In this document: positions 25,230-32,481 of the stretch, in pieces | Position numbering within the stretch: the stretch's first letter is position 1 | Layout of the letters: each line of letters opens with the position of its first letter | Source of the DNA: CAIQJJ01 sp964606085 | GTDB lineage: Bacteria > Chloroflexota > Anaerolineae > Anaerolineales > UBA4823 | DNA: 64,000 nucleotides | Direction of reading: 5' to 3' | NCBI GenBank assembly: GCA_964606085.1 | Contig: CAZSFD010000009.1 | Span: 1 to 64,000, forward strand | Translations under genes and position numbers: made by a program | Notes under the pieces: model-generated | The model's database searches: none | The model's input: only the letters and a program-made list of their open reading frames with translations | Told to the model about the DNA's origin: nothing

Positions 25230-25967
25230 TTTCCACAACCGCGCCCCGCCCATCAACTGCGCGTACGTATCGAACACGGCATGGGCTGTTTCGGCGTCAG
25301 GCCAGAAGGTGCTGAGTTGGGAGGCGTGGGCGGTGAAGCCGTTTGTCCAGGCACGCAGGGCAGGTTCGCTGAGCGGGAAAAGAACGCTTTCCCAGGCAGC
25401 GCCGCGCAGGCGGCTGAATTGCTGCGGGCGGGTGAGGATGTAGGGGAAGTCTACGTAATACCACAGCGTCAGGCCGGGATGTTCGGCGGCCAGGCGTTCA
25501 GCCAGGCGGCGCGTCAGGCGATGATCGACGTGGTAGCCCACACTCACCGGGCTGACGAGGTTGGCCTCGGCAGGGAGCAGGTGGCCTAACTCACTGACCA
25601 GTTGTTCGAGCAGCCCGTCTTCGGCAGGGTGAACGGGGCTGTAAAGGGCTGCTTCAGATGCGTAGAGGTGTGTGCCGTGTGGGTCGGTGCGGTAAATGCA
25701 ATCAGGGATGGAGAAGTGGCGGGGTGTGGCCCCCAGAATGCCGCAGGATGCCAGGTCTTCGGCCCGGCGGGTCTGGGTGGCTGCTGGGCCAGTCTGCCAA
25801 CGTGCATGAATTCCCTCTGCAAAGGGGGAAAACCCTCCTGGTGGTGGGTCTCCAGCGCAGAGCGTCCAGATTTGCACGGTCTCACCTGATTGCGATTGTT
25901 GCCAGGCCAACCCCCCGCAGGATAGGGCAATATCATCAAAGTGTGGGGAGAGATAGACCCAGAACAT
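25212..25967 (-). CDS. PIG-L family deacetylase
   Basis: This is a 251-residue LmbE/PIG-L-type zinc deacetylase, which removes acetyl groups from N-acetylglucosamine-containing or related substrates. The N-terminal metal motif is SPHFDD (family consensus PHPDD, with Phe for Pro) and the second is 'GYHVDHRLTRR', supplying the HxDH residues. No signal peptide is seen, so it is cytosolic. ATG 25967 is chosen because the family motif begins within ten residues and a -10-like TATAAA lies 6 nt upstream; the longer frame from a TTG has no spaced ribosome-binding site. Its C-terminal NRDA codons come from repeat DNA. The substrate cannot be told. Confidence 0.85.
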   Translation of the reverse strand: MFWVYLSPHFDDIALSCGGLAWQQSQSGETVQIWTLCAGDPPPGGFSPFAEGIHARWQTGPAATQTRRAEDLASCGILGATPRHFSIPDCIYRTDPHGTHLYASEAALYSPVHPAEDGLLEQLVSELGHLLPAEANLVSPVSVGYHVDHRLTRRLAERLAAEHPGLTLWYYVDFPYILTRPQQFSRLRGAAWESVLFPLSEPALRAWTNGFTAHASQLSTFWPDAETAHAVFDTYAQLMGGARLWKVNRDA

Positions 25968-25973
25968 GGGGTA

Positions 25974-25979
25974 TTTATA
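25974..25979 (-). promoter_or_regulatory. -10 box TATAAA 6 nt before the PIG-L start (leaderless candidate)
   Basis: On the minus strand TATAAA is followed by six bases and ATG 25967, with no Shine-Dalgarno sequence. It lies inside the small palindrome GGGTATTTATACC, so another role for the sequence is possible. Confidence 0.4.
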
Positions 25980-26040
25980 CCACAAAGGTCTGAATTTGAT
26001 CAAAACCGAGAATTTCGACAACCTTTCTCTTAATTAAATA

Positions 26041-26140
26041 CAGCCCCACGCGAATGGTATGGGGCTGCTGGTGTGAAAATGGCTCGTGGCGCAAGTCTCT
26101 GACTTGCGAGCGTTCGCAAACCAAAGGTTTGCGCCACGGT
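26041..26140. repeat. intergenic dyads between PIG-L and the four-helix membrane protein
   Basis: CAGCCCC (26041-26047) pairs with GGGGCTG (26061-26067) and could end minus-strand transcription of the membrane-protein gene. A second dyad, GTGGCGCAA near 26087 with TTTGCGCCAC near 26137, encloses short words (AGTCTCTGACTTGCGAGCG, CAAACCAAAGGTTTG). The 335-nt gap 25968-26302 holds these, the next repeat and no recognisable gene. Confidence 0.6.
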
Positions 26141-26186
26141 AGCCAGCCAATTTTCACTCATTGAAGCTGCAGGTAAATGCCCGGCA

Positions 26187-26275
26187 TGGCGACTGAGCGA
26201 AGTCGAAGGATGCGGTCTCGATCTCGAACAGGCGTTTTCTCACCCACACGGTACTTCGACTACGCTCAGGACGCC
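26187..26275. repeat. inverted pair of GTCGAAG-type dispersed repeats
   Basis: GACTGAGCGAAGTCGAAGG (about 26190-26208) and CTTCGACTACGCTCAGG (about 26252-26270) face each other about 45 nt apart. The same element, in other variants, is inserted in the lutBC coding sequence at 4564 and 5141. Confidence 0.75.
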
Positions 26276-26302
26276 CTATCGAAACAGTATTCAAATCAGG
26301 CG

Positions 26303-27121
26303 TTAGCGCCGCGTGGCGGTGTTGTTGTGCGAGGAACCACTGGCAGAAAGTGGGTGGTAGGTTGGCTCTGGGCGGCTGTAAGTTGGTTCTGGATCTGGAG
26401 GCGCAGGGGCTGTCTTGGGGGCCGGCTGATAGGCGGCTGGGGGCATGGATTTCACCACCTGGCCGACATTGTTGGCATTGATCGAGCGTCCAAAGGAAGC
26501 TGGCTGGACTTTTGGCGTTGCAGGCCGAGAAGCCGGGCGAGATGCGGGTTTTGGGGTTTTGATGTGCGGGATGAATTCTTCAGGTGGCTGCGAACGCTGA
26601 CGCCGCACGCTCAACAGACCAAATAAGCGTTCGCCGGCCACACAAAATGTGCCGATGATCAACACCCGTGTCAACCAAACCATGGCGGCCACAAAGACCG
26701 GCACGATCTTGAGCAAGGTGGGCTGCGGGATAACCGCCCCACCCATGGACTGGTGATTGGCGATTGCCACCGAAACGCCCCACCAGGTGAGCAGGGCATT
26801 CATGCCCGCCGCCAGCAGCCAGGCGCCAAACAGATACCACACTTCCACCGGCTCATCGGCGCCGCGCTGCGGGGTGAACAGACGTGCCACACCGGCGAAA
26901 TCTATACAGCAGAACGCTATCGCCAGGATAGTGGCCCAGCGGACGCCCAGGAAGTGCAGATCGCCCAAGACATCGTTGAGGGCAAATTCGGTGGTGCTGT
27001 AGTTGAAGGTCTCGAAAGCCAGTAAGGCCATAAAGATCAGCCCACCGAAGATTACGGCCCGGCGAAATAAGACTTCCTGCAACAGCGCCCCAGGATTGGG
27101 AGAACGAGGGAAGCGGCTCAT
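26303..27121 (-). CDS. four-helix membrane protein with proline-rich cytoplasmic tail
   Basis: This is 272 residues, not matched to a known family. Four hydrophobic helices lie near residues 20-40, 52-75, 92-112 and 130-155. The remaining 100 residues are a basic, Pro/Ala/Ser-rich tail beginning with RRQRSQPPEEF and including 'PASRPASRPATPK' and 'PEPTYSRPEPTYHP'. The start at 27121 has AGGAG nine bases upstream. A strong promoter with a LexA-box-like palindrome in its spacer lies about 120 nt upstream, so it may be induced by DNA damage. Low-complexity tails of this type often mediate protein-protein contacts, but this is inference. Confidence 0.7.
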   Translation of the reverse strand: MSRFPRSPNPGALLQEVLFRRAVIFGGLIFMALLAFETFNYSTTEFALNDVLGDLHFLGVRWATILAIAFCCIDFAGVARLFTPQRGADEPVEVWYLFGAWLLAAGMNALLTWWGVSVAIANHQSMGGAVIPQPTLLKIVPVFVAAMVWLTRVLIIGTFCVAGERLFGLLSVRRQRSQPPEEFIPHIKTPKPASRPASRPATPKVQPASFGRSINANNVGQVVKSMPPAAYQPAPKTAPAPPDPEPTYSRPEPTYHPLSASGSSHNNTATRR

Positions 27122-27244
27122 ACCATTAACTCCTGCAAGCCTAACCTGCATAAAACAGAACAATCAGGGCGCTAACCCAGGAAATCCTTGTTTTTTGTGC
27201 AAGGAGTTCACGGGTTAGGCCCTATCGAATTGGGTTGCAGGTTA

Positions 27245-27273
27245 AATATAGAACATAAGTTCTAAAAAGTCAA
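27245..27273 (-). promoter_or_regulatory. promoter with GAAC-N4-GTTC operator in the spacer (LexA-box-like)
   Basis: On the minus strand: -35 TTGACT (27273-27268), a 17-bp spacer, and -10 TATATT (27250-27245). The spacer contains the perfect palindrome GAACTTATGTTC (27262-27251), matching the GAACN4GTTC form of LexA boxes known from Gram-positive bacteria. An operator between -35 and -10 would block RNA polymerase. It drives the membrane-protein gene starting at 27121. Confidence 0.7.
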
Positions 27274-27337
27274 GGGCTATTTCGTTGCAGGTCATTTTTT
27301 CTGGGTTTTCAGGTCCTGCCTCTACGACAAAGCTAAA

Positions 27338-27468
27338 TTTCACCGCGAAGGGCGCGAAGGATTGTTGCTGATTTCACATGCGCCGACGGATATTGAAGCC
27401 AACAAGCCTCCAAACCGGACTTGGCGTTGCAATTTTTCTTCGCGACCTTCGCGTTCTTCGCGGTGAAG
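27338..27468. repeat. inverted pair of CACCGCGAAG-type dispersed repeats
   Basis: TTTCACCGCGAAGGGCGCGAAGG (27338-27360) is mirrored by CTTCGCGACCTTCGCGTTC and TTCGCGGTGAAG (27438-27468). No gene is visible in the 404-nt gap 27122-27525 apart from this repeat and the promoter at 27245. Confidence 0.75.
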
Positions 27469-27525
27469 CAACCTTTTTGTGCTGGATGCAGACCCTAAAA
27501 GGGTACGCTATTTTTCAGCCGTGCC

Positions 27526-29928
27526 TTAGTGAGCCATGCCGGCAGCTTGCAAAATCGCATCCCCAATTTCACCTGCAAAGGCTTCGCCGCCCCCCTCCAG
27601 CAGCACCACAATCGTCAGCGGCGCGCCCTGCCAATCGGGCAGCGTTCCGCCCACAAACCAGGTGAGCGGTTTTTCGCCTTCCACCGTGATCACACACTGC
27701 CAGGAGTTTTCACCCGTCAGGCTGTCCACGATATGGGCAGCCTCAGCGGTTTGGAAGATCGGCGTGGATGGGCCTGTTTCGGGCAGCAGCACCCAACCGG
27801 CCTGGGGCGTATCCACCGCCAGGACGAGTTGTGGGGCGGGGCTGAGGCCGCGGTTGGTCAGGGCGGCGGCGACCAACGCCATTTGCAGCGGGCTGGCGCG
27901 CAGTTCGACATCCTGGGGAGTGCCAGCGGCAGTTGGCGCGCCGATGGCCGGGGGGGTGTACAGGCCCAGGGTTTGCGGTGCGACATCTGTGCCGACCAGC
28001 AGGCTGCGCAAAAGGGGCTGCACCGGGTAGAGGCCCAATGTGGCGCGGTTGAAGAGCGGCGCCGTGGGATCGGCCAGCAGCGCTTCACCAAGCTGATCGA
28101 GCTGGTTGGCGTCGAAGGTGGGGTGCGAGGCGAGGGCGAGGATTTCGCCGGTTTCGGCGTTGAGCAGCACGACCGCACCCGCCTGCCTGCCCAGCAATTC
28201 ATCGGCGGCCTGCTGCAAGTCGTGGTCGAGGCTCAGGCGCACCGCCAGGCCGGGGGGCGGCTGGCCGTAGAGCAGGTGATTCCACCAGATGGTCAGTCCG
28301 CTATTGCCCTGCAGACCGCGCAAATAGGGGTCGAGGCTGGCTTCGAGGCCGGCCTGCCCGTAGACGGGATGGGTATAGCCGAGTAAGGGACTGAGCGCCG
28401 GATAGTGATAGCGCCGGATCAACTCGCCCGGCTGCCCGGCGCTTTCGGCCAGCGGCACGTTGTTGCGGTCGAGCAGGCTGCCGCGGCGCACGAACCGGTC
28501 GGAAAGGGCGCGGCGGGGATTATCGGTGCGGGTGAGCAGGGCCGGGCCGCGCACGTAGGCCCACCAGCCTGAAACGAGCGCCACGGCCGTTAGCCCGGCG
28601 AAGAGCAGCAGCGCCAGGTGGCGGTAAGGCTGGGGGGCGAAAGGCATGGGGGCGGGCCTTTGCAGGATGCGCCCGGCAGTCTCTTCGAGGTGGTCTTCTT
28701 CCCCTTGCTCACTGATTTTTATCATCAACAACAGCGCCACGAACGAAATCAATAAGGATGACCCGCCATACGAAACCAGCGGCAGCGTGACGCCGGTAAG
28801 CGGCAACAGGCGCACATTGCCGCCGATGATCAGTACACCCTGGGCGATCAGATAGGCCGTCAGCCCGGCGGCCAGGAGGCGTCGAAACGGGTCGCCGACG
28901 CCCAGGGCCAGGCGAATGCCGCGTTGGGCCAGGATCAGCAGGATACCCAGCAGCAAAACCACTCCCACCAGCCCGCCCTCTTCGGCAATGGCGGCGAAGA
29001 TAAAATCGGAGTGCGCCACGGGGACAAAACCGGGGCTGCCCATGCCGGGGCCGCGACCGAGCAGCCCGCCGTTGGCTACGGCTAACAAGGATTGGACAAT
29101 CTGATAGGAACGCCCACTGGGATCGAGCCAGGGGTTGAGCCAGGCCTCTACACGCAGGCGTACCACGTCGAACAGGGCGTAACCGGCCAGGCCGGCCAGC
29201 GCCATGCTCACCAGGCTGGCGGCCAGCACGCGCCACTGGCCGGTGGCGACATAAATGATGGTTGCATACAAAAAGAGCAAAATCGAAGCTGTGCCCAGGT
29301 CGCGCTGCGCCAGCATAAGCGCCAGGGCGAGGGTGGTCATCACGAGGGTGGGGGCGAGGAGCGGCAGGTTGGCAGGGGGCAACTTTTCGGCCAGATACGC
29401 GGCAAGATAGATAACCAGCAGCAGTTTGAGCGGTTCGGATGGCTGGAAGTAGAGGCCGCAGCAGCCCAGCCAGAGGCGCGGGCCATAACCGAGCGGGTTG
29501 GCGCCGAAGATGAGCGTGGCAGCGGTCAGCAGCAGGCCGGCGCTGAGGGCGAGATATTTGTAACGGCGCAGAAAATCGAGTTGGGGAGAAAGGCGCAGGC
29601 CGAGGGTGAAGAGGCCGCCGCTGACCACCAGCCAGGCAGACTGCCGCAGGCCCAGCCCCGCATCCAGACGCCAGATTGTCATCAGCCCCCAGCCGGTGAG
29701 CAGCGCCAGGAGGGGAATCAGCAACGGGTCGTGGCCGCGCAGCCGCCGCGCCTGCCTGTGGATCACGGCGTAAACCCCCAGCCAGGCCAGCCAACCCAAC
29801 CAGTGATCCCGGCGAAAATCCACCTCCCACGACTGCGCCCGCGCCGCCGGGGAGATCGTCAACGCCGCGGCATACAGGGTGACCACTGCCGCGGCGAGGA
29901 GCAATAAGCGAAATTGGATGGCGCGCAC
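27526..29928 (-). CDS. SEDS glycosyltransferase (FtsW/RodA type) fused to a degenerate PBP transpeptidase domain
   Basis: This is 800 residues. Residues about 1-435 are a polytopic SEDS peptidoglycan polymerase; 'WLDPSGRSYQIVQS' keeps the essential Asp, and 'HSDFIFAAIAEEGGLVG' and 'LTGVTLPLVSYGGSS' are conserved. A linker and another membrane helix (about 450-470) lead to a PbpA-like region (about 480-800; 'RGSLLDRNNVPLAES', 'AGAVVLLNAETGEILALASHPTFD'). The active site is lost: the PGSxFK block reads YPVQPLLR, so Ser and Lys are both absent, and no KTG triad precedes 'WFVGGTLPDW'. GTG 29928 is preferred (GCAGG upstream). RodA and PbpA are usually separate genes beside fhaA/fhaB. The fused half may now only activate or position the polymerase. 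Confidence 0.82.
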   Translation of the reverse strand: MRAIQFRLLLLAAAVVTLYAAALTISPAARAQSWEVDFRRDHWLGWLAWLGVYAVIHRQARRLRGHDPLLIPLLALLTGWGLMTIWRLDAGLGLRQSAWLVVSGGLFTLGLRLSPQLDFLRRYKYLALSAGLLLTAATLIFGANPLGYGPRLWLGCCGLYFQPSEPLKLLLVIYLAAYLAEKLPPANLPLLAPTLVMTTLALALMLAQRDLGTASILLFLYATIIYVATGQWRVLAASLVSMALAGLAGYALFDVVRLRVEAWLNPWLDPSGRSYQIVQSLLAVANGGLLGRGPGMGSPGFVPVAHSDFIFAAIAEEGGLVGVVLLLGILLILAQRGIRLALGVGDPFRRLLAAGLTAYLIAQGVLIIGGNVRLLPLTGVTLPLVSYGGSSLLISFVALLLMIKISEQGEEDHLEETAGRILQRPAPMPFAPQPYRHLALLLFAGLTAVALVSGWWAYVRGPALLTRTDNPRRALSDRFVRRGSLLDRNNVPLAESAGQPGELIRRYHYPALSPLLGYTHPVYGQAGLEASLDPYLRGLQGNSGLTIWWNHLLYGQPPPGLAVRLSLDHDLQQAADELLGRQAGAVVLLNAETGEILALASHPTFDANQLDQLGEALLADPTAPLFNRATLGLYPVQPLLRSLLVGTDVAPQTLGLYTPPAIGAPTAAGTPQDVELRASPLQMALVAAALTNRGLSPAPQLVLAVDTPQAGWVLLPETGPSTPIFQTAEAAHIVDSLTGENSWQCVITVEGEKPLTWFVGGTLPDWQGAPLTIVVLLEGGGEAFAGEIGDAILQAAGMAH

Positions 29929-29938
29929 CGGCAACCTG

Positions 29939-30823
29939 CTAACCGAGATATTTCCCCACCAATAAATCGAGCGAGCGGCGCATATCGGGTGACACGGCAT
30001 TGGGGGCGGTGATGATGGCGCTGGCGAGGGCGTGGGCGCAGTCGCAGGCGGGGGCGGGGCTTGCGGGGGCGGCCAGGTCGCGCAGCAGTTGGCGGATGGC
30101 GTTTTGAGCGTGCGTGGTGTTTTGGTTGAGGGTCTGGATCACCATCTCAACGGTGACGGGGTCTTCGCTGACATGCCAGACATCGTAATCGGTGACGTGG
30201 GCGAGGGTGGCGTAGCACAGTTCGGCTTCGCGGGCGAGGAAAATTTCGGGGCAGGCGGTCATACCGATCAGGGCCATGCCCCACTGCCGGTAGACGTTGG
30301 ACTCGGCTTTGGTGGAAAAGCGCGGCCCTTCGATGGTGATGAAGGCCCCGCCGCGATGGGTCACCGCACCGGTGGTTTTGACGGCCCGGTAGAGTTGCTG
30401 CGTGAGCGCCGGGCAGTAGGGGTCGGCCACGCTGACATGCGCCACCAGGCCATCGCCAAAGAAGCTGCGCACGCGGTCATGCGTCAAATCGAACACCTGA
30501 TCGGGGATGACGATGGCACCGGGGGCGTAATCTTCGCGCAGCGAGCCACAGGCGCTGATGCTGACCACGCGGGTTGCCCCCAGCGATTTGAGGGCGTAGA
30601 TGTTGGCGCGATAGGGGATGTGCGTGGGCGTGATGCGGTGGCCGAGGCCATGCCGCGCCAGAAAAGCCACGCGCTGCCCTTCGAGCGTGCCGACCACAAT
30701 TGGGGCGGAAGGTTTGCCAAAGGGGGTGTCGAGGTCAAACGTTTGCACATCATCCAGGCCGGCCATTTCATAGAGGCCCGAACCGCCAATGACGGCGAGT
30801 AGAGGGGAAGGAGTAAGGGGCAT
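29939..30823 (-). CDS. mtnP: S-methyl-5'-thioadenosine phosphorylase
   Basis: This is a 294-residue enzyme that phosphorolyses methylthioadenosine to adenine and methylthioribose-1-phosphate in methionine salvage. Motifs are 'VIGGSGLYEMAGL' at the N terminus, 'FLARHGLGHRITPTHIPYRANIYALK' in part, 'ISACGSLREDYAPGAIVIPDQ', and the substrate site 'TIEGPRFSTKAES', followed by 'GMTACPE..LAREAELCYA'. TGGAG precedes ATG 30823. It is inserted between fhaB and the SEDS-PBP gene, splitting what is usually a contiguous cell-wall block; the next start is only 10 nt after its stop, so they are probably co-transcribed. Confidence 0.94.
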   Translation of the reverse strand: MPLTPSPLLAVIGGSGLYEMAGLDDVQTFDLDTPFGKPSAPIVVGTLEGQRVAFLARHGLGHRITPTHIPYRANIYALKSLGATRVVSISACGSLREDYAPGAIVIPDQVFDLTHDRVRSFFGDGLVAHVSVADPYCPALTQQLYRAVKTTGAVTHRGGAFITIEGPRFSTKAESNVYRQWGMALIGMTACPEIFLAREAELCYATLAHVTDYDVWHVSEDPVTVEMVIQTLNQNTTHAQNAIRQLLRDLAAPASPAPACDCAHALASAIITAPNAVSPDMRRSLDLLVGKYLG

Positions 30824-30843
30824 GAAAGACTCCAAAAAATAGA

Positions 30844-31251
30844 TTATGTCCCCACGCCGATTTCAACGCCGCCGCAGCGAATGACATCGCCGCGGGTGAT
30901 GACAGTGGGGGTGGTGACGGGTTCGTCGTTGAGCAGGGTGCCGTTGCGCGAGCGCAGGTCTTCGAGCCACCACTGGTTGTGATGGTACGATAGGCGGGCG
31001 TGTTGGGCAGAGACCGTGGCGTCGTCGAGGCGCAGGTTGCAGGCGGCGTCGCGTCCGATGATCAGGGTGGCGGTGGTGAAGGCGTGCGGGGCGTCAGCGC
31101 ATACCAGGGTGAGCGGCGCTGGCTGCATGGCGGCCAGCCGCTCGCTCTGACGGGTCAGATCACGCCAGAGCAGCCAGAGCATGGCAACCACAAAGGCCAG
31201 CAAGCCAAGCGCAAACAAGAAACGGAGGATGAGGAGAAGGGGGCCGCTCAT
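30844..31251 (-). CDS. FHA-domain protein with membrane anchor (FhaB-like)
   Basis: This is 135 residues. One N-terminal transmembrane helix (about residues 7-30) is followed by a forkhead-associated domain (about 60-130) with the phosphothreonine-binding signature 'LIIGRDAACNLRLDDATVSAQHARL' in shortened form, 'LRSRNGTLLNDEPV'. FHA domains bind phosphothreonine on partners of Ser/Thr kinases. Its ATG overlaps the fhaA stop by 4 nt (ATGA), as in actinobacterial fhaA-fhaB. A Ser/Thr kinase is encoded about 10 kb away at 42065. Confidence 0.87.
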   Translation of the reverse strand: MSGPLLLILRFLFALGLLAFVVAMLWLLWRDLTRQSERLAAMQPAPLTLVCADAPHAFTTATLIIGRDAACNLRLDDATVSAQHARLSYHHNQWWLEDLRSRNGTLLNDEPVTTPTVITRGDVIRCGGVEIGVGT

Positions 31252-32021
31252 GGCAGGGGCAGTTCGGTGGTATCGTCGAGGGTGTGGGGGGCGTCGTGGC
31301 CGAAGATGAGCGTGACGCCCGCCAGGGAGATCACATCGCCGGGCAGCAGGGCGGCGCTGTGGGTGATACGCTGCCCGTTGACGAAAGTGCCGCCGGTGGA
31401 ACCGAGGTCAAAAATGGCATAGCGCCCCCGCGTCAGGCGCAGTTGGGCATGGCTGCGCGAAACGCGTGGGTCGTTGATCGCCAGGTCGTTATCAGAACGG
31501 CGGCCAATGTTGATGACGGGCCTGGTCAGCGTAAACGTCCACTGGCCGTTGACGATCAGGAAGGCTTCGTCGCTGCCAGCGCCAGCCAGGGCTGCGGGGC
31601 GGGCGAGGATGGCGGTGGTGCCGCCGGAACGGCGCGGGAAGATCTGTGCGGCGAGGCGCATTTCGCCGCGGGCCAGGGCCGGATCGGGGATGATCTCGAT
31701 GGTAGGGAAGGCTGTGAAGGTAAAGCCGGTTTCTGTGCCGCATTGCTGCACATAGGCGGCCAGGTCGTCCAGGCCTTCGGGGTCGGCCTGGGCCAGTTGG
31801 GCCGTGGCGGGCGGCAGGTGCAGGGCAAACTGGTTGGGTGCCAGCGCCGCGCCGTCGTCGCCGGGTTCGGCGTGATCGTGGAGGGCCTGCAAGAGCATGG
31901 CCGCCAGGGCGCAGCGTTCGCTATCTCCCCAACGGCCCGAAAACAGGCGCGCCGTGCTGCCTTCGACCATCGCCCGCAGGCGGGCTTCCATTTGGGCCAG
32001 GGCTTCTTCGAGGCGGCTCAT
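31248..32021 (-). CDS. FHA-domain protein with DUF3662 (FhaA-like)
   Basis: This is 257 residues. The N-terminal half matches the DUF3662/FhaA domain ('SRLEEALAQMEARLRAMVEGSTARLFSGR' in part, 'VQPVEIA'-type region replaced by 'RCALAAMLLQAL'). The C-terminal FHA domain has 'INIGRRSDNDLAINDPRVSRSHAQL' in part and 'DLGSTGGTFVNGQRI'. In Actinobacteria FhaA links kinase signalling to peptidoglycan synthesis at the poles and septum. The start at 32021 lacks a Shine-Dalgarno site but a perfect -10 TATAAT ends 7 nt upstream, implying a leaderless mRNA. It is first in the block fhaA-fhaB-mtnP-SEDS/PBP. Confidence 0.85.
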   Translation of the reverse strand: MSRLEEALAQMEARLRAMVEGSTARLFSGRWGDSERCALAAMLLQALHDHAEPGDDGAALAPNQFALHLPPATAQLAQADPEGLDDLAAYVQQCGTETGFTFTAFPTIEIIPDPALARGEMRLAAQIFPRRSGGTTAILARPAALAGAGSDEAFLIVNGQWTFTLTRPVINIGRRSDNDLAINDPRVSRSHAQLRLTRGRYAIFDLGSTGGTFVNGQRITHSAALLPGDVISLAGVTLIFGHDAPHTLDDTTELPLP

Positions 32022-32028
32022 GGGCGTA

Positions 32029-32034
32029 ATTATA
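32029..32034 (-). promoter_or_regulatory. -10 TATAAT 7 nt before the fhaA ATG
   Basis: TATAAT on the minus strand at 32034-32029 leaves exactly 7 nt to the ATG at 32021. No ribosome-binding site is present. This is one half of a divergent pair with the archease promoter. Confidence 0.7.
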
Positions 32035-32057
32035 GCGGGAAACCCGCTGGCGCGCGG

Positions 32058-32063
32058 TATACT
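32058..32063 (+). promoter_or_regulatory. -10 TATACT 7 nt before the archease ATG
   Basis: TATACT at 32058-32063 leaves exactly 7 nt to the ATG at 32071. There is no ribosome-binding site. The two divergent -10 boxes lie within a 49-bp intergenic region. Confidence 0.7.
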
Positions 32064-32070
32064 CGGCGCC

Positions 32071-32481
32071 ATGCAAACCGAGCGCGGCTACAACGAAATT
32101 CAACACACTGCCGATTGGGAATTGGAAGTGTGGGCGCCCGACCTGCCCGGCCTGTTCGAGCAGGCGGCGCGCGGCATGTGCGCCTTGCAAGATATTCAAA
32201 TTCACCCCCAGCCGCGCCTGGCGCGGCAGATTGAAATCACCGCGCCAGACTGCGAAAGCCTGCTGGTCAAATTCCTGAACGAACTGCTCTACCAGAACGA
32301 GCATGACGGCCTGGGTTTCGACGCTTACCAAATTTCTGTGGCTGCCGAACAGGTGCAGGCAACCGTGAGCGGGGCGCAGATTGCCCACCAGGCCAGGCAG
32401 ATCAAGGCCGTGACGTATCACAACCTGGAAATCCGCCAGACCGCACGGGGGTTTGAGACGAGGGTGGTTTTCGATGTGTGA
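32071..32481 (+). CDS. archease family protein (RtcB ligase activator)
   Basis: This is 136 residues, the normal size for archease, a metal-binding chaperone that helps the tRNA/RNA ligase RtcB turn over. The start 'GYNEIQHTADWELEVWAPDLPGLFEQAARGM' (given only in part here as GYNEIQHTADWELEVW), the DCESLLVKFLNELLY segment and the late 'IKAVTYHNLEIR' match the family, with conserved Asp residues in the first and last motifs for metal binding. No rtcB gene lies in this window. The transcript is probably leaderless. The gene ends inside the start of the next glycosyltransferase gene by 8 nt. Confidence 0.88.
   Translation: MQTERGYNEIQHTADWELEVWAPDLPGLFEQAARGMCALQDIQIHPQPRLARQIEITAPDCESLLVKFLNELLYQNEHDGLGFDAYQISVAAEQVQATVSGAQIAHQARQIKAVTYHNLEIRQTARGFETRVVFDV

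Noticed and set aside
26177..26626. Plus-strand frame opposite the tail of the four-helix membrane protein
   Set aside because: It starts in the dispersed repeat and reads the complement of the Pro-rich tail; no SD site or family.
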